This document shows positions 1 through 9,032 of a stretch of 52,515 bases of DNA, piece after piece; position 1 is the first letter of the stretch; each line of letters opens with the position of its first letter. The position numbers and the translations under genes were made by a program. The stretch spans positions 1 through 52,515 of the forward strand of contig CANOLZ010000005.1 in NCBI GenBank assembly GCA_947567075.1, in the 5' to 3' direction. This DNA comes from an uncultured bacterium (lineage in GTDB: Bacteria; Bacillota; Clostridia; Lachnospirales; Lachnospiraceae). Under the pieces are notes generated by a model. That model was not told where the DNA came from and did not search any database. It saw only the letters and a list, made by a program, of their open reading frames with translations.

Positions 1-909
1 GTTGGATGTATTACAAAAAATATGGAAGGAAAAGAACTGACAGACATGGAGGCTTTAAAAAAAGGAGGAGCAGTAGGGTTTTCTGACGATGGAAAACCAA
101 TGATGGACAGCCTTCTTGTAGAAGAAGCTATGAAAGAGGGAGTCAGGCTAAACATGCCTTTGAGCTTTCATGAAGAAGATCCTAACTACGTATGGGAAGC
201 AGGGGTAAATGCTGGTAAACTAGCAGAAAGTCTGGGATTAAAAGGGGCTTCATCAAGGGCAGAATGGGAGATGGTAAGAAGAGATGTAGAGCTGGCCAAA
301 AAGACAGGAGCTTCTATCAATATCCAGCATATAAGTTCAAAAAAATCCATAGATTTTGTAAGAGAGGGAAAAGCATGGGGAGGGGACATTCATGCAGAGG
401 CCACCCCCCATCATTTTTCCTTGACAGAGAATGCAGTATCGATTTATGGAACAATGGCAAAAATGAATCCTCCTCTTCGAGGAGAAGAGGACAGGCAGGC
501 CATTTTAGACGGATTAAAAGATGGCACTATTGATATAATAGCAACGGATCACGCACCTCACCAAAAAGAGGAGAAGGAACTGCCCTTCCCAAAAGCTCCC
601 AGTGGAATTATTGGATTGGAGACAGCATTATCATTAGGAATAACAAATCTTGTAAAAACAGGGGTGCTGTCTATGATGGAGCTGTTAGAAAAGATGACAA
701 TAAACCCTGCAAAGTTTTATAGAATGGATAAAGGTTATATTGCCGAGGGAAAGACAGCAGATCTTGTTATTTTTCATCCTGATAAATGGTGGAAGGTAGA
801 GAAGTTTGCTTCAAAATCTTCCAACTCCCCTTTTCTTGGGGCAAATCTGTATGGAAAAATAGAGTACACCATTGCAAAGGGCAGCGTTGTATTCAAAAAT
901 GAAAACTAG
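1..909 (+). CDS. pyrC: Dihydroorotase, C-terminal part (gene begins before the window)
   Basis: Converts N-carbamoyl-aspartate to dihydroorotate in de novo pyrimidine synthesis in the cytoplasm. The reading frame is open from base 1 (VGCITKNMEGKELTDM), so the start and the N-terminal HxH metal site lie upstream of the window. Visible type I dihydroorotase landmarks are AVGFSDDGKP, SFHEED, INIQHISSKKS, EATPHHFSLTE and the catalytic ATDHAPH, followed by APSGIIGLETAL. The end is intact, with the late amidohydrolase segment GKTADLVIF. pyrK follows after 10 bases and pyrD overlaps pyrK, so this is one operon. The first in-frame ATG at base 22 is internal to the domain and is not the true start. 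Confidence 0.95.
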   Translation, partial: VGCITKNMEGKELTDMEALKKGGAVGFSDDGKPMMDSLLVEEAMKEGVRLNMPLSFHEEDPNYVWEAGVNAGKLAESLGLKGASSRAEWEMVRRDVELAKKTGASINIQHISSKKSIDFVREGKAWGGDIHAEATPHHFSLTENAVSIYGTMAKMNPPLRGEEDRQAILDGLKDGTIDIIATDHAPHQKEEKELPFPKAPSGIIGLETALSLGITNLVKTGVLSMMELLEKMTINPAKFYRMDKGYIAEGKTADLVIFHPDKWWKVEKFASKSSNSPFLGANLYGKIEYTIAKGSVVFKNEN

Positions 910-919
910 GAGGAGCTCA

Positions 920-1687
920 ATGGAAACTAAGAGAAAAGAAAAGGGAAGGGTAATAGAACAAAAGGAAATAGGAAAAAATATTTATAGCATGTGGATAGAA
1001 ACAACAATATCAGGGAATGGAAGGCCGGGACAGTTTATTGCCATTTATCCAAAGGGAGAAAGCACCCTTTTACCAAGGCCTATTAGTATATGTGAAAGTG
1101 ATAAAAAAAGGGGAAGGCTGCGTATTGTCTATAGGATTGCTGGAAAGGGAACAAAGGAGTTTTCACAGTATGAGGAAGGAGAAACCATTGATGTAATGGG
1201 ACCAATAGGAAATGGATTCCCCCTATTGGATAAAAAGGCAATTATAATAGGTGGGGGAATTGGCATCCCTCCCTTACTGGAACTGGCAAAGGAGTATAAA
1301 GGGAAAAAGGAAATGATCCTTGGTTTTAAAGGGGAGAGATTTATGGACAAGGAATTTTTACCCTATGGATCAGTAGAAATTGCAACAGAAAATGGAAGCT
1401 CAGGACTAAAAGGCAATGTACTGGATATTTTGGAAAAAGGGGAGCATAGGGGAGAAGTCATTTTGGCATGTGGCCCTTATCCTATGTTAAAGGGGGTGGC
1501 TGCCTATGCTAAAAAGAGGAAAATTCCAGCTTATGTATCTTTAGAGGAAAAAATGGCATGCGGAATAGGAGCCTGCCTTGCCTGTGTATGTAAAATGAAG
1601 GAAAAAGACAGCCATTCCCAAGTTCCTAACAGAAGGATATGCGTAGATGGACCTGTATTTTTAGCTCAGGAGGTGGACTTTTCATGA
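920..1687 (+). CDS. pyrK: Dihydroorotate dehydrogenase B, electron transfer subunit
   Basis: FAD and [2Fe-2S] subunit that passes electrons from PyrD-bound FMN to NAD+. It has an FAD-binding stretch around RPISICE, a nucleotide-binding loop IIGGGIGIPPLLELAK, and a C-terminal cluster motif CGIGACLACVC with a last cysteine in NRRICVDGP, which is the PyrK pattern. The start at 920 is chosen because AGGAGG lies just upstream, at 908-913; the frame is open from 872 but that start would lie inside pyrC. Length is 255 aa, usual for the family. The last four bases overlap the pyrD start (ATGA), which suggests translational coupling and balanced subunit levels. Confidence 0.95.
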   Translation: METKRKEKGRVIEQKEIGKNIYSMWIETTISGNGRPGQFIAIYPKGESTLLPRPISICESDKKRGRLRIVYRIAGKGTKEFSQYEEGETIDVMGPIGNGFPLLDKKAIIIGGGIGIPPLLELAKEYKGKKEMILGFKGERFMDKEFLPYGSVEIATENGSSGLKGNVLDILEKGEHRGEVILACGPYPMLKGVAAYAKKRKIPAYVSLEEKMACGIGACLACVCKMKEKDSHSQVPNRRICVDGPVFLAQEVDFS

Positions 1688-2586
1688 ATAAAAAGGTAAT
1701 CATTGGAGGAGTGGAACTGAAAAATCCCATTCTGACAGCCTCTGGTACCTTTGGCTCAGGTATGGAATACAATGAATTCGTTGATTTAAACTGTTTGGGA
1801 GGGGTTATAACCAAAGGAGTATCCAATGTGCCCTGGCAGGGAAACGATGTACCTAGAGTGACAGAGACTTATGGAGGAATGCTAAATGCCATTGGTCTTC
1901 AAAATCCGGGAATGGAAGTTTTTATAAAAAGAGATCTCCCTTTTTTAAAACAGTATGACACAAAAATTATTGTAAATGTATGCGGCAGGACAGAAGAAGA
2001 CTATATAGAAGTCGTTGAACGTCTTGGAGATGAAGAAGTGGACATGCTGGAAATAAACGTATCTTGTCCCAATGTAAAAGAAGGAGGGATTGCCTTTGGA
2101 CAGAATCCCTGTTCCCTGGAAAAAATAACAAGAAAAGTAAAAGAAAAAGCAAAACAACCCATTATTATGAAACTAAGTCCAAATGTGACAGATATTACAG
2201 AAATGGCAAGAGCGGCGGAATCAGGGGGAGCAGATGGGGTATCTTTAATAAATACAATTACAGGAATGAAAATTGACATTCATAAAAGAAAATTCGCTCT
2301 AGCTAATAAAACAGGGGGTTTATCAGGCCCTGCTATTAAACCAATTGCCCTGCGTATGGTGTACCAAGTGTGTCAATCTATAAGCTTGCCAGTTATTGGA
2401 ATGGGGGGCATTATGAATGGAGAAGATGCAGTGGAATTTTTTCTGGCAGGGGCCAGGGCAGTTGCTGTGGGAACAGCTAATTTCCATGATCCTTATGCTC
2501 TTATAAAAGTACGAAAAGGAATTGAAAATTATATGGAAAAGTATGGGATAGAAGATATCCATGATTTAATAGGAAAAGTACAGTAA
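1684..2586 (+). CDS. pyrD: Dihydroorotate dehydrogenase B, catalytic subunit
   Basis: FMN enzyme of class 1B that oxidises dihydroorotate to orotate together with PyrK. Motifs seen are NPILTASGTFGSG near the N-terminus, GLQNPG, the active-site loop NVSCPNVKEGG with its cysteine base, MKLSPNVTD, SLINTITGM, GGLSGPAIKPIALRMV and the phosphate-binding GMGGIMNGEDA with AVGTANF. Length is 300 aa, typical. The start at 1684 overlaps the pyrK stop, and GCTCAGGAGGTGG just upstream gives a good ribosome binding site. pyrE does not follow; the next gene is a sporulation gene. Confidence 0.95.
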   Translation: MNKKVIIGGVELKNPILTASGTFGSGMEYNEFVDLNCLGGVITKGVSNVPWQGNDVPRVTETYGGMLNAIGLQNPGMEVFIKRDLPFLKQYDTKIIVNVCGRTEEDYIEVVERLGDEEVDMLEINVSCPNVKEGGIAFGQNPCSLEKITRKVKEKAKQPIIMKLSPNVTDITEMARAAESGGADGVSLINTITGMKIDIHKRKFALANKTGGLSGPAIKPIALRMVYQVCQSISLPVIGMGGIMNGEDAVEFFLAGARAVAVGTANFHDPYALIKVRKGIENYMEKYGIEDIHDLIGKVQ

Positions 2587-2657
2587 GAAGTTGGAATAAA
2601 GCCCAAAGGATAAGAATAAAATGAAACAAAAAAGAGTTGGAATCTGGAGGGATTTTT

Positions 2658-4223
2658 TTGGAACTGATTAAAAAAAATGTCCATATGGATAGAAAAAAGT
2701 GCAGTGCAGTGACTCAGCTGACAGTGGATGATGACTACAACATACCTGATGGTAAGTCAGATATTGATAGAGTCATATTAGACAAAGGGGAGATTAGGAT
2801 TGATGAAGTGAAGGCATCGGAAGATCATGTGAACATTAAAGGGTGCCTGCATTTTTCCCTTTTATATCAAAGCGGGTCGGCAGAAAAAAATATTCACAGC
2901 TTGGATGGAGACGTGGAATTTGAAGAATTTGTACATATGGAAGGGGCAAAACCTGGAGATATTCCCATTGTGAAAAGTGACTTAGAAGATTTGACCATTA
3001 ATGTGATTAATAACAGAAAACTAAGTATCCAAGCGATTACAACTTTACATGTTTCCATTGAAGAGCTATATGATGAGGAGACGACAGTAGACATTTTGTG
3101 CGCCGAAATGCTGGAATATCGAAAAAAACCTATGGATATTGTAGAAATTGCTGTACAGAAGAAGGATATTTACCGCATTAAAGAGGAAATTGTCCTTCCT
3201 TCCAACCTGCCCAATATTTTTGAGATATTATGGGAGAGCGTAAGGCTAGAACAAATTGAACTAAAACCTTTGGATGGAAAAATATCTGTACAAGGTGAAG
3301 TGGCTGCATTTATTCTCTATGAAGCAGAGGGAGAGGAAGCGAAAGTACAATGGCATGAAAGCCGCCTGCCTTTTAGCGGCACAGTAGACTGTCATGGCTG
3401 TGTAGAAGGGATGATATCAGATATTACTATTAGCGCTATTCATAAAGAACTAGAAATGAAGCCAGATTATGATGGGGAGGAAAGAGTCGTTGCCATTGAT
3501 ATGGTACTGGATTTAGATATAAAGCTTTATAAAGAAGAATTTGTAGAACTTCTTACAGATGTATATGGGGTGACAAAAGAGGTAGAAACCCATACCCAAA
3601 TAGGAAGTTATAAAAACCTTCGTATGAAAAATAGTGCAAAATGTAGAGAAGATGAAAGAATACGAATTAACAATACAGGGGCAAGAATATTACAGATTTG
3701 CACAAGTGAGGGAACTATTAAAATCGATGAGACAGAAATACTGGAAAATGGAATTAAAATTACAGGGGCAGTGGAAGTCCAGGTACTCTATGTGACAGCA
3801 GATGATAAAATTCCTTTCTTTTCTATGAAGGGAAGCATTCCCTTTGAACACACAATAGAAATTCCAGGTATTGAGAAAAATAGCATTTATGAAATTGAAA
3901 GCTCTTTAGAGCAGTTGATTACAAATATGATAGATAGTGAAGAAATTGAAGTAAAAGTCGTATTAAACTTACAGGCTCTTGTATTTGATAAAATGGAAGA
4001 GAACATTATATCAGAAATATCCTTAAAAGATCTGGATCCTGAAAAATTAAAAGATCTTCCAGGCATTGTAGGATACATTGTAAAAGAAGGGGATACGTTG
4101 TGGCAGATAGGTAAAAAGTATTATGTATCTATACAACAGTTAAAAGAATTAAATGAATTAAACACACCGGAGGTAAAGGCAGGAGATAAGCTTCTTATAG
4201 TAAAGACATTAGGCCAGTTATAA
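2658..4223 (+). CDS. sipL: SipL-like spore coat morphogenesis protein (DUF3794/SPOCS domains plus LysM)
   Basis: A 521-residue protein resembling SipL, the clostridial partner of SpoIVA that anchors the coat around the forespore. It has three related beta-rich segments (about residues 30-130, 170-270 and 330-430) of the DUF3794/SPOCS type, the first with the family signature DDDYNIPDGKSDID. A C-terminal LysM follows: GYIVKEGDTLWQIGKKYYVSIQQLKELN. Proteins with this layout occur across spore-forming Clostridia. I start at TTG 2658 because TGGAGGG sits 7 bases upstream and the resulting MELIKKNVHMDR opening is the usual one; an ATG at 2637 is also in frame but lies upstream of that binding site. 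The naming is by domain order and motif memory. A general DUF3794-LysM paralogue is the alternative. Confidence 0.75.
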   Translation: MELIKKNVHMDRKKCSAVTQLTVDDDYNIPDGKSDIDRVILDKGEIRIDEVKASEDHVNIKGCLHFSLLYQSGSAEKNIHSLDGDVEFEEFVHMEGAKPGDIPIVKSDLEDLTINVINNRKLSIQAITTLHVSIEELYDEETTVDILCAEMLEYRKKPMDIVEIAVQKKDIYRIKEEIVLPSNLPNIFEILWESVRLEQIELKPLDGKISVQGEVAAFILYEAEGEEAKVQWHESRLPFSGTVDCHGCVEGMISDITISAIHKELEMKPDYDGEERVVAIDMVLDLDIKLYKEEFVELLTDVYGVTKEVETHTQIGSYKNLRMKNSAKCREDERIRINNTGARILQICTSEGTIKIDETEILENGIKITGAVEVQVLYVTADDKIPFFSMKGSIPFEHTIEIPGIEKNSIYEIESSLEQLITNMIDSEEIEVKVVLNLQALVFDKMEENIISEISLKDLDPEKLKDLPGIVGYIVKEGDTLWQIGKKYYVSIQQLKELNELNTPEVKAGDKLLIVKTLGQL

Positions 4224-4230
4224 CAAATGG

Positions 4231-4275
4231 AAAAAGTGCAAAGACATCAAGTTATGATGCTTTTGCACTTTTTTT
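4231..4275 (+). terminator. Intrinsic terminator after sipL
   Basis: AAAAGTGCAAA and CATCA pair with TGATG and TTTTGCACTTTT, followed by a run of seven T. It ends the pyr-sipL direction of transcription. Confidence 0.85.
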
Positions 4276-4279
4276 ATGA

Positions 4280-4322
4280 GGAAAACCTTCTATGGCAAAC
4301 TCGTAATTTGCTATAGAAGGTT
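4280..4322 (-). terminator. Intrinsic terminator for the reverse-strand 4330-4956 gene
   Basis: Arms at 4284-4299 and 4307-4322 (AACCTTCTAT..GCAAA with its complement, one mismatch) form a long hairpin. Read on the reverse strand it is followed by TTTT, just after the stop codon at 4330. Confidence 0.75.
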
Positions 4323-4329
4323 CCTTGAA

Positions 4330-4956
4330 TTATACTACAGAAGTATTATTAGCACTGTTTACATTCGCACTTTCTTCTTTCCAGGCGTCAAATTTTCTCA
4401 TGACAGCATCATATGTTCTGGAAGAAATATCGGGAAGTTCTTTACCCCATGTTTTCGTAGCCATCTTGTAGCCTTTTTCAAAGGCAGCTCTCATCTCTTC
4501 AATCTTATCAGGATCTCCTCCTGTCAAAGCTTTGGCAAAATCAACGATTCTGCTGGAAGTCTGTTCCACGCCATAATATCCATCTTCAGCGATATCTTTC
4601 TGGGCTTGAAGCTTTGTAGCTGCATCAACCTTTAAATTTCCTCCAGAAAGCAGTTTCCAAATATCGTTAGCCTGACCGTAAGCATTGCCCTGTTCTTTTA
4701 ATAATTTGTCAACAAGGCCTTGAAGCTGAGAAGTTCTTGCTTCTGCATCTGCTTTCATCTTATTAACTAATGCAGTATTTGGTGTGTAAGTTTTCTTAAC
4801 AGTATCTTTCGTATTTTTAGAAGACTCATAAACAGCTGCGGAATCTTGCGTTGTTGTAGATGTCTGTTTCTCAGCTTTTTGCTGGGAAGAAGATGCTGCT
4901 TTGTAGTTACTGTAAATATCTGTGTTTGTTTGGTTAGAAACTCCATAAACGCTCAT
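4330..4956 (-). CDS. Conserved protein of unknown function
   Basis: A 208-residue soluble protein. Residues 1-60 are Ser/Thr/Gln-rich and probably disordered. Residues 60-200 are helical and carry a recognisable conserved core with GYYGVEQTSSRIVDFAKALTGGDPDK, then AFEKGYKMATKTWG, LPDISSRTYDAVMRKFDAW. I recall this core from uncharacterised proteins of Clostridia and some Proteobacteria but know no function. There is no signal peptide or membrane segment. AAGGAGGGT lies 8 bases before the start. It is monocistronic, flanked by terminators on one side and by a divergent promoter region on the other. A sigma28-like promoter upstream hints at a motility-linked role, which is inference only. Confidence 0.75.
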   Translation of the reverse strand: MSVYGVSNQTNTDIYSNYKAASSSQQKAEKQTSTTTQDSAAVYESSKNTKDTVKKTYTPNTALVNKMKADAEARTSQLQGLVDKLLKEQGNAYGQANDIWKLLSGGNLKVDAATKLQAQKDIAEDGYYGVEQTSSRIVDFAKALTGGDPDKIEEMRAAFEKGYKMATKTWGKELPDISSRTYDAVMRKFDAWKEESANVNSANNTSVV

Positions 4957-5025
4957 GGCATACCCTCCTTGGCTTATATTCCTTTGTCAGCAACCATGCT
5001 GATGTACTCCTATATTTCATTGTTT

Positions 5026-5053
5026 ATATCGACTAAAGAATAGAATTTGTTTA
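5026..5053 (-). promoter_or_regulatory. Candidate sigma28 (SigD/FliA-like) promoter
   Basis: On the reverse strand TAAA (5053-5050), 16 bases, then GTCGATAT (5033-5026). The Firmicutes sigmaD consensus is TAAA-N15-GCCGATAT, so seven of eight -10 bases match. It would start a transcript about 65 bases before the 4330-4956 gene. Chance matches are possible in AT-rich DNA. Confidence 0.4.
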
Positions 5054-5061
5054 TAGCTTGG

Positions 5062-5089
5062 TTGATTTTTTTTCTAATTTTGTTATAAT
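5062..5089 (+). promoter_or_regulatory. SigmaA promoter before ispE
   Basis: TTGATT, 16 bases, TATAAT. It lies about 50 bases upstream of the ispE start and is the likely promoter of the ispE-spoIIR-murI run. Confidence 0.6.
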
Positions 5090-5142
5090 TTTCTTAACAA
5101 TAGATAAGTGCAATAGATAATTACAAGGAGAGCTTTACTGTT

Positions 5143-6015
5143 ATGGAACAATTAAGGTTAAAGGCTATGGCCAAAGTGAACTTAGGTTTGGATGTAGTAA
5201 GGAAGAGGGAAGATGGATACCATGAGGTAAAGATGATTATGCAGACAATATATTTTTATGATCAGATTTTCCTTAAAAAATCAAAACAACCAGGCATTCG
5301 ATTATATACTAATCTTCCTTTTATCCCTGCCAACGAAAACAACCTTGCCTATAAAGCAGTAAAGATGATGATAGATGAGTTTCAAATTGAAGAAGGAATA
5401 GAGATGGAGCTTAAAAAGCATATTCCTGTCGCAGCAGGAATGGCTGGGGGCAGTTCCGATGCGGCAGCGGCTCTTTATGGAATGAACAGAATGTTTGGAC
5501 TGGGCCTTAGCAAAAGGCAGCTAATGGACCGGGGAGTAAACATAGGTGCAGATGTCCCTTATTGTATTATGAGAGGCACAGCATTATCAGAGGGAATTGG
5601 GGAATTGTTGACTCCTCTCTCCCCTCTTCCTTCTTGTTACATTCTTATCGCTAAGCCAGGGGTTAATATTTCTACAAAATATGTTTACGAAAACTTGAAC
5701 ATGAATGCTATTACAAAGCATCCAGATATTGAAGGAATGGTGAAGGCCATTGAGCAAGGGGATGTAAGGGAAATTGCCTGTAAGATGGAAAATGTACTGG
5801 AAACAGTAACTGCAAAAGAATATAAGGTTATTGAAGAAATAAAAGAAGAAATGAAAAAATGGGGGGCCCTTAATGCTATCATGAGTGGAAGCGGGCCTAC
5901 AGTATTTGGTTTATTTAATGAAATACAAAAAGCAAAAAAAGCTTATTCTCATTTAAAAGGAGGGCCTCTTGCCAAGCACGTTTATTTGACCACTCCTTTT
6001 AATATTCCTAAGTAA
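5143..6015 (+). CDS. ispE: 4-diphosphocytidyl-2-C-methyl-D-erythritol kinase
   Basis: GHMP kinase of the non-mevalonate isoprenoid pathway. It phosphorylates CDP-methylerythritol with ATP in the cytoplasm. The N-terminal KAMAKVNLGLDVVRKREDGYHEV is the IspE signature, the glycine-rich ATP loop is IPVAAGMAGGSSDAAAALYG, and the C-terminal GHMP motif is AIMSGSGPTVFGLF. Length is 290 aa, as expected. AAGGAGAG lies 10 bases before the ATG. spoIIR follows after a 75-base gap. Confidence 0.95.
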   Translation: MEQLRLKAMAKVNLGLDVVRKREDGYHEVKMIMQTIYFYDQIFLKKSKQPGIRLYTNLPFIPANENNLAYKAVKMMIDEFQIEEGIEMELKKHIPVAAGMAGGSSDAAAALYGMNRMFGLGLSKRQLMDRGVNIGADVPYCIMRGTALSEGIGELLTPLSPLPSCYILIAKPGVNISTKYVYENLNMNAITKHPDIEGMVKAIEQGDVREIACKMENVLETVTAKEYKVIEEIKEEMKKWGALNAIMSGSGPTVFGLFNEIQKAKKAYSHLKGGPLAKHVYLTTPFNIPK

Positions 6016-6090
6016 AGAGTAGGAAAAACTGTATAAGGCATGAAAAAGTAGGGAAAACTCTTCACATCAATAAAAGATGGAGGAGAGGAA

Positions 6091-6714
6091 ATGAGACGAA
6101 TTAAAGTTTTATGCTTTGTATTAGGAGTTGTATCCTTAGGACTTTTTCTTTTTATTAGTAATAGGGAGAATACATATAATGAAATTGCCAGTAAGGTGCT
6201 TCGACTTCATGTCATAGGGAATAGTGACAGCATAGAAGATCAAACATTGAAGATGGAAGTAAAGAAGGACATAGAAGATTATCTTAAAGAGAACATGCCA
6301 GACGTAAATGATGCAAAAGAGGCAGAAAGCTATTTGATAGAAGAGGGAGAGAAACTCAAAGAAATTGGGGAGAGGAGAATAAGGGGCAGAGGTTATGAAT
6401 ATGCTATTACTATGGAAACAAGAGAAATGTTTTTTCCTAAAAAAATATATGAGAAATATGAGTTCCCAGCAGGGAATTATAGTGCCGTTAGATTTGTAAT
6501 TGGAGAAGGAAAAGGAAAAAACTGGTGGGGGATTTTATATCCAAATCTTTGTTTGACAGAAGGATCTTATGAAGTAATAGAAGAAGAGCAGGATGAAAAA
6601 CTAAAAGCTATTCTTTCAGAGGAAGAATTTCGCACCATTTTGTTTGCTAAAACAGGAGAAACAAAGGTGAGTTTTCGATGCTTGGAAATAATACAAGAAT
6701 GGTTAGGCAGATAA
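6091..6714 (+). CDS. spoIIR: Stage II sporulation protein R
   Basis: Forespore-made secreted signalling protein that activates the SpoIIGA protease, which processes pro-sigmaE in the mother cell. It has one N-terminal membrane or signal segment (residues 5-22). The family core follows: ASKVLRLHVIGNSDSIEDQTLKMEVKKDI, then PAGNYSAVRFVIGEGKGKNWWGILYPNLC with the conserved tryptophans and cysteine. Length is 207 aa. GGAGGAGAGGAA precedes the ATG. A forespore sigmaF promoter is expected from biology, but I could not identify one with confidence. Together with sipL it marks a spore former. Confidence 0.92.
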   Translation: MRRIKVLCFVLGVVSLGLFLFISNRENTYNEIASKVLRLHVIGNSDSIEDQTLKMEVKKDIEDYLKENMPDVNDAKEAESYLIEEGEKLKEIGERRIRGRGYEYAITMETREMFFPKKIYEKYEFPAGNYSAVRFVIGEGKGKNWWGILYPNLCLTEGSYEVIEEEQDEKLKAILSEEEFRTILFAKTGETKVSFRCLEIIQEWLGR

Positions 6715-6740
6715 AAGGTATAGGAGAGTCGTAGAAAGGC

Positions 6741-7580
6741 ATGGATAAAGAGATGTATTGTCATGAGAAGGAGGCGCCCATTGGTGTTTTTGATTCCGGT
6801 GTTGGAGGGCTGACCGTTGTCAGGGAAATTATGAAGCAGATTCCCAATGAACAAATTATTTATTTTGGGGATACAGCCAGGGTTCCCTATGGAAGCAAAT
6901 CCCGGGAGACCATTGTAAGATATTCTAAGGAGATTGTTCATTTTTTACAAACCCAGGGGGTGAAGGCCATTGTCATTGCATGTAATACAGCTAGCGCCTT
7001 TGCCTTAGATGAGGTAGAAAGGGAATGGGATATCCCTATGATTGGGGTCGTAAAGCCTGGGGCAAAAGCAGCAGTGAGGGCAACGAGAAATGGCAGGATA
7101 GGAGTTATTGGCACAGAAGGGACAATACATAGCAAGATCTATTCACAATATATGGAAGAGCTTCAAAAGGGGATACAAGTACTTGGAAAGGCTTGTCCCC
7201 TATTTGTGCCTTTGGTGGAAGAGGGACTTTTGGAGGATCCAGTAACAGATGAGATTGCAGTGCGCTATTTATCTGAGCTGATTGATCGAGACATAGATAC
7301 TTTAATTTTAGGCTGTACTCACTATCCTCTTATCGCAACAGCCATTGGGAGGGTCATGGGAGAGAAGGTGCTCTTAGTAAATCCTGCCTATGAGACGGCA
7401 AGGGAGTTAAAGCAACTGTTAGAATGCCAAGGGCTCCTAAGGGAAAACCCCCCAGGACTTGGGAAAAACCGTCATCAGTTTTTTGTAAGCGATGCTGCAG
7501 AAAAATTTAAACGGATTGCAAATTCCATTTTGCCCTATGGTATTTTATCCGCAAATGCGATGAATATGGAACAATACTAA
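6741..7580 (+). CDS. murI: Glutamate racemase
   Basis: Makes D-glutamate for peptidoglycan. Seen are PIGVFDSGVGGLTVVREIMKQIPNEQIIYFGDTARVPYGSKS with the first catalytic region, the first cysteine in AIVIACNTASA, the loop LVEEGLLEDP and the second cysteine in LILGCTHYPLI. Length is 279 aa. The ATG at 6741 follows AGAAAGGC directly. Another in-frame ATG at 6753 would give a more usual distance to that purine-rich site, so the true start could be four codons later. Confidence 0.95.
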   Translation: MDKEMYCHEKEAPIGVFDSGVGGLTVVREIMKQIPNEQIIYFGDTARVPYGSKSRETIVRYSKEIVHFLQTQGVKAIVIACNTASAFALDEVEREWDIPMIGVVKPGAKAAVRATRNGRIGVIGTEGTIHSKIYSQYMEELQKGIQVLGKACPLFVPLVEEGLLEDPVTDEIAVRYLSELIDRDIDTLILGCTHYPLIATAIGRVMGEKVLLVNPAYETARELKQLLECQGLLRENPPGLGKNRHQFFVSDAAEKFKRIANSILPYGILSANAMNMEQY

Positions 7581-7620
7581 GATAACTGCTTAAATTTGAG
7601 AAAGGCATGGGTAAATCATT

Positions 7621-8097
7621 ATGACAAAAGATGTATTAATTTCAGTAAGGGGAATTCAATTCGGTACCATGGTAGATGATGAGCCATTAGAGGTGATTTC
7701 ACCAGGAGAATATTTTAAAAAAAATGGTAAGCATTATATATTTTATGAAGAAGTGACCGAAGGATACGATGGCACCACCTTAAACACTTATCAGTTCCAG
7801 GAACGAAGCATGGAATTAACAAAAAAGGGTCTTGTGAATGTCCATATGGTTTTTGAAGAGGGGAGGAAAAATTTAACAAATTATGTGACGCCATATGGAA
7901 CGGTTTTCGTTGGCCTTAAAGCACACAGTGTGGAAGTAAAGGAAAAAGAGGAAGAAATTAAACTGGATATTCAGTACGATCTGGAAATAAATTATGAATA
8001 CTTGGCTCACTGCAATATTCATATGAGTATTGTTCCAAGGGAAAGGAAAAATTTCCTGCTTCAGAAAGAAACAGAGGAGAAGATGGATGAGAGTTAA
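7621..8097 (+). CDS. DUF1934 (YwiB-like) beta-barrel protein
   Basis: A 158-residue protein of the DUF1934 family, small calycin-like beta-barrels of unknown ligand that are common in Firmicutes. The N-terminal [11 protein letters not shown], central [18 protein letters not shown] and C-terminal [23 protein letters not shown] match the family pattern. No signal peptide. A five-codon reading frame (7607-7624) starts just after AGAAAGGC and stops across this ATG, so initiation may be coupled. galU begins 11 bases before this stop codon. Confidence 0.85.
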   Translation: MTKDVLISVRGIQFGTMVDDEPLEVISPGEYFKKNGKHYIFYEEVTEGYDGTTLNTYQFQERSMELTKKGLVNVHMVFEEGRKNLTNYVTPYGTVFVGLKAHSVEVKEKEEEIKLDIQYDLEINYEYLAHCNIHMSIVPRERKNFLLQKETEEKMDES

Positions 8098-8977
8098 AAA
8101 AGCAATTATTCCAGCAGCAGGGCTTGGAACTCGATTTTTACCAGCAACAAAAGCTCAGCCAAAAGAAATGCTGGCCATAGTGGACAAGCCTACGATTCAG
8201 TATATTATAGAGGAAGCTGTTGCATCGGGTATTCAAGATATTATTATTGTTACAGGGAGAAATAAACGATCAATCGAAGACCATTTTGACCGCTCCATAG
8301 AATTGGAGTTGGAGCTAGAACGAAGTAAGAAACTTAAAATGCTTGATACAGTTCGTCAAATTTCAGATATGGCCAATATTCATTATATTCGGCAAAAGGA
8401 ACCAAGAGGTTTAGGTCATGCAATACTAACAGCGAGACAGTTTATTGGAAATGAGCCTTTTGCAGTGCTTTTGGGAGATGATGTGGTTGTATCAAAAAAA
8501 CCTTGTTTAAGTCAGATGATACAAATTTATGATGAATATAAGACTTCGGTTTTGGGAGTACAGAAGGTAGTCCATGATACGGTAAACAAATATGGAATTG
8601 TTGACTGTAAAGAAATAGATGAAAGAGTTTATAAAGTAAAGGACTTGGTAGAAAAGCCTGCTGTTGAAAAGGCCCCTTCGGATATTGCAATTTTAGGAAG
8701 ATATATTATTACATCCAATATTTTCTCCTATTTAGAGACCCAGGATGAGGGGACTGGAGGAGAAATACAGCTTACAGATGCCTTAAAAAGAATGGCTAAG
8801 GATGAGGCGATGTATGCTTATGATTTTAAAGGACATCGCTATGACGTTGGGACAAAGTCTGGTTTTCTTCAGGCAAATATAGAGTTTGCCTTAAGAAATG
8901 AAGAGACAAGAGAAGAAATGCAAAAGTATTTAAAAGCCCTTCACAGCAATATGAAAGAAATGTTAGATTATGAATAA
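8087..8977 (+). CDS. galU: UTP-glucose-1-phosphate uridylyltransferase
   Basis: Makes UDP-glucose for envelope glycans and glycolipids. The N-terminal nucleotidyltransferase loop is [26 protein letters not shown]. Further motifs are [55 protein letters not shown] and [18 protein letters not shown], all standard for GalU. The start at 8087 gives the usual 296 aa; upstream ATGs in the frame lie deep in the DUF1934 gene. AGAGGAG lies about 10 bases upstream. Confidence 0.95.
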   Translation: MRVKKAIIPAAGLGTRFLPATKAQPKEMLAIVDKPTIQYIIEEAVASGIQDIIIVTGRNKRSIEDHFDRSIELELELERSKKLKMLDTVRQISDMANIHYIRQKEPRGLGHAILTARQFIGNEPFAVLLGDDVVVSKKPCLSQMIQIYDEYKTSVLGVQKVVHDTVNKYGIVDCKEIDERVYKVKDLVEKPAVEKAPSDIAILGRYIITSNIFSYLETQDEGTGGEIQLTDALKRMAKDEAMYAYDFKGHRYDVGTKSGFLQANIEFALRNEETREEMQKYLKALHSNMKEMLDYE

Positions 8978-8980
8978 AAA

Positions 8981-9009
8981 AAGAACCTCTAAAAAACTTA
9001 GAGGTTCTT
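8981..9009. terminator. Bidirectional hairpin between galU and the reverse-strand membrane protein gene
   Basis: A perfect 12-bp stem (8981-8992 with 8998-9009). The reverse strand is followed by seven T, so it is strongest for the 9033-9515 gene; the T run on the forward side is poor. Confidence 0.8.
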
Positions 9010-9032
9010 CATTCATCATGAAAATGTAAAAA

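Noticed and set aside
264-533. Alternative frame inside pyrC, and similar long shadows inside pyrD, the NlpC/P60 gene, murA and others
   Set aside because: They lie in other frames or on the opposite strand of well-recognised genes, lack ribosome binding sites and resemble no family.
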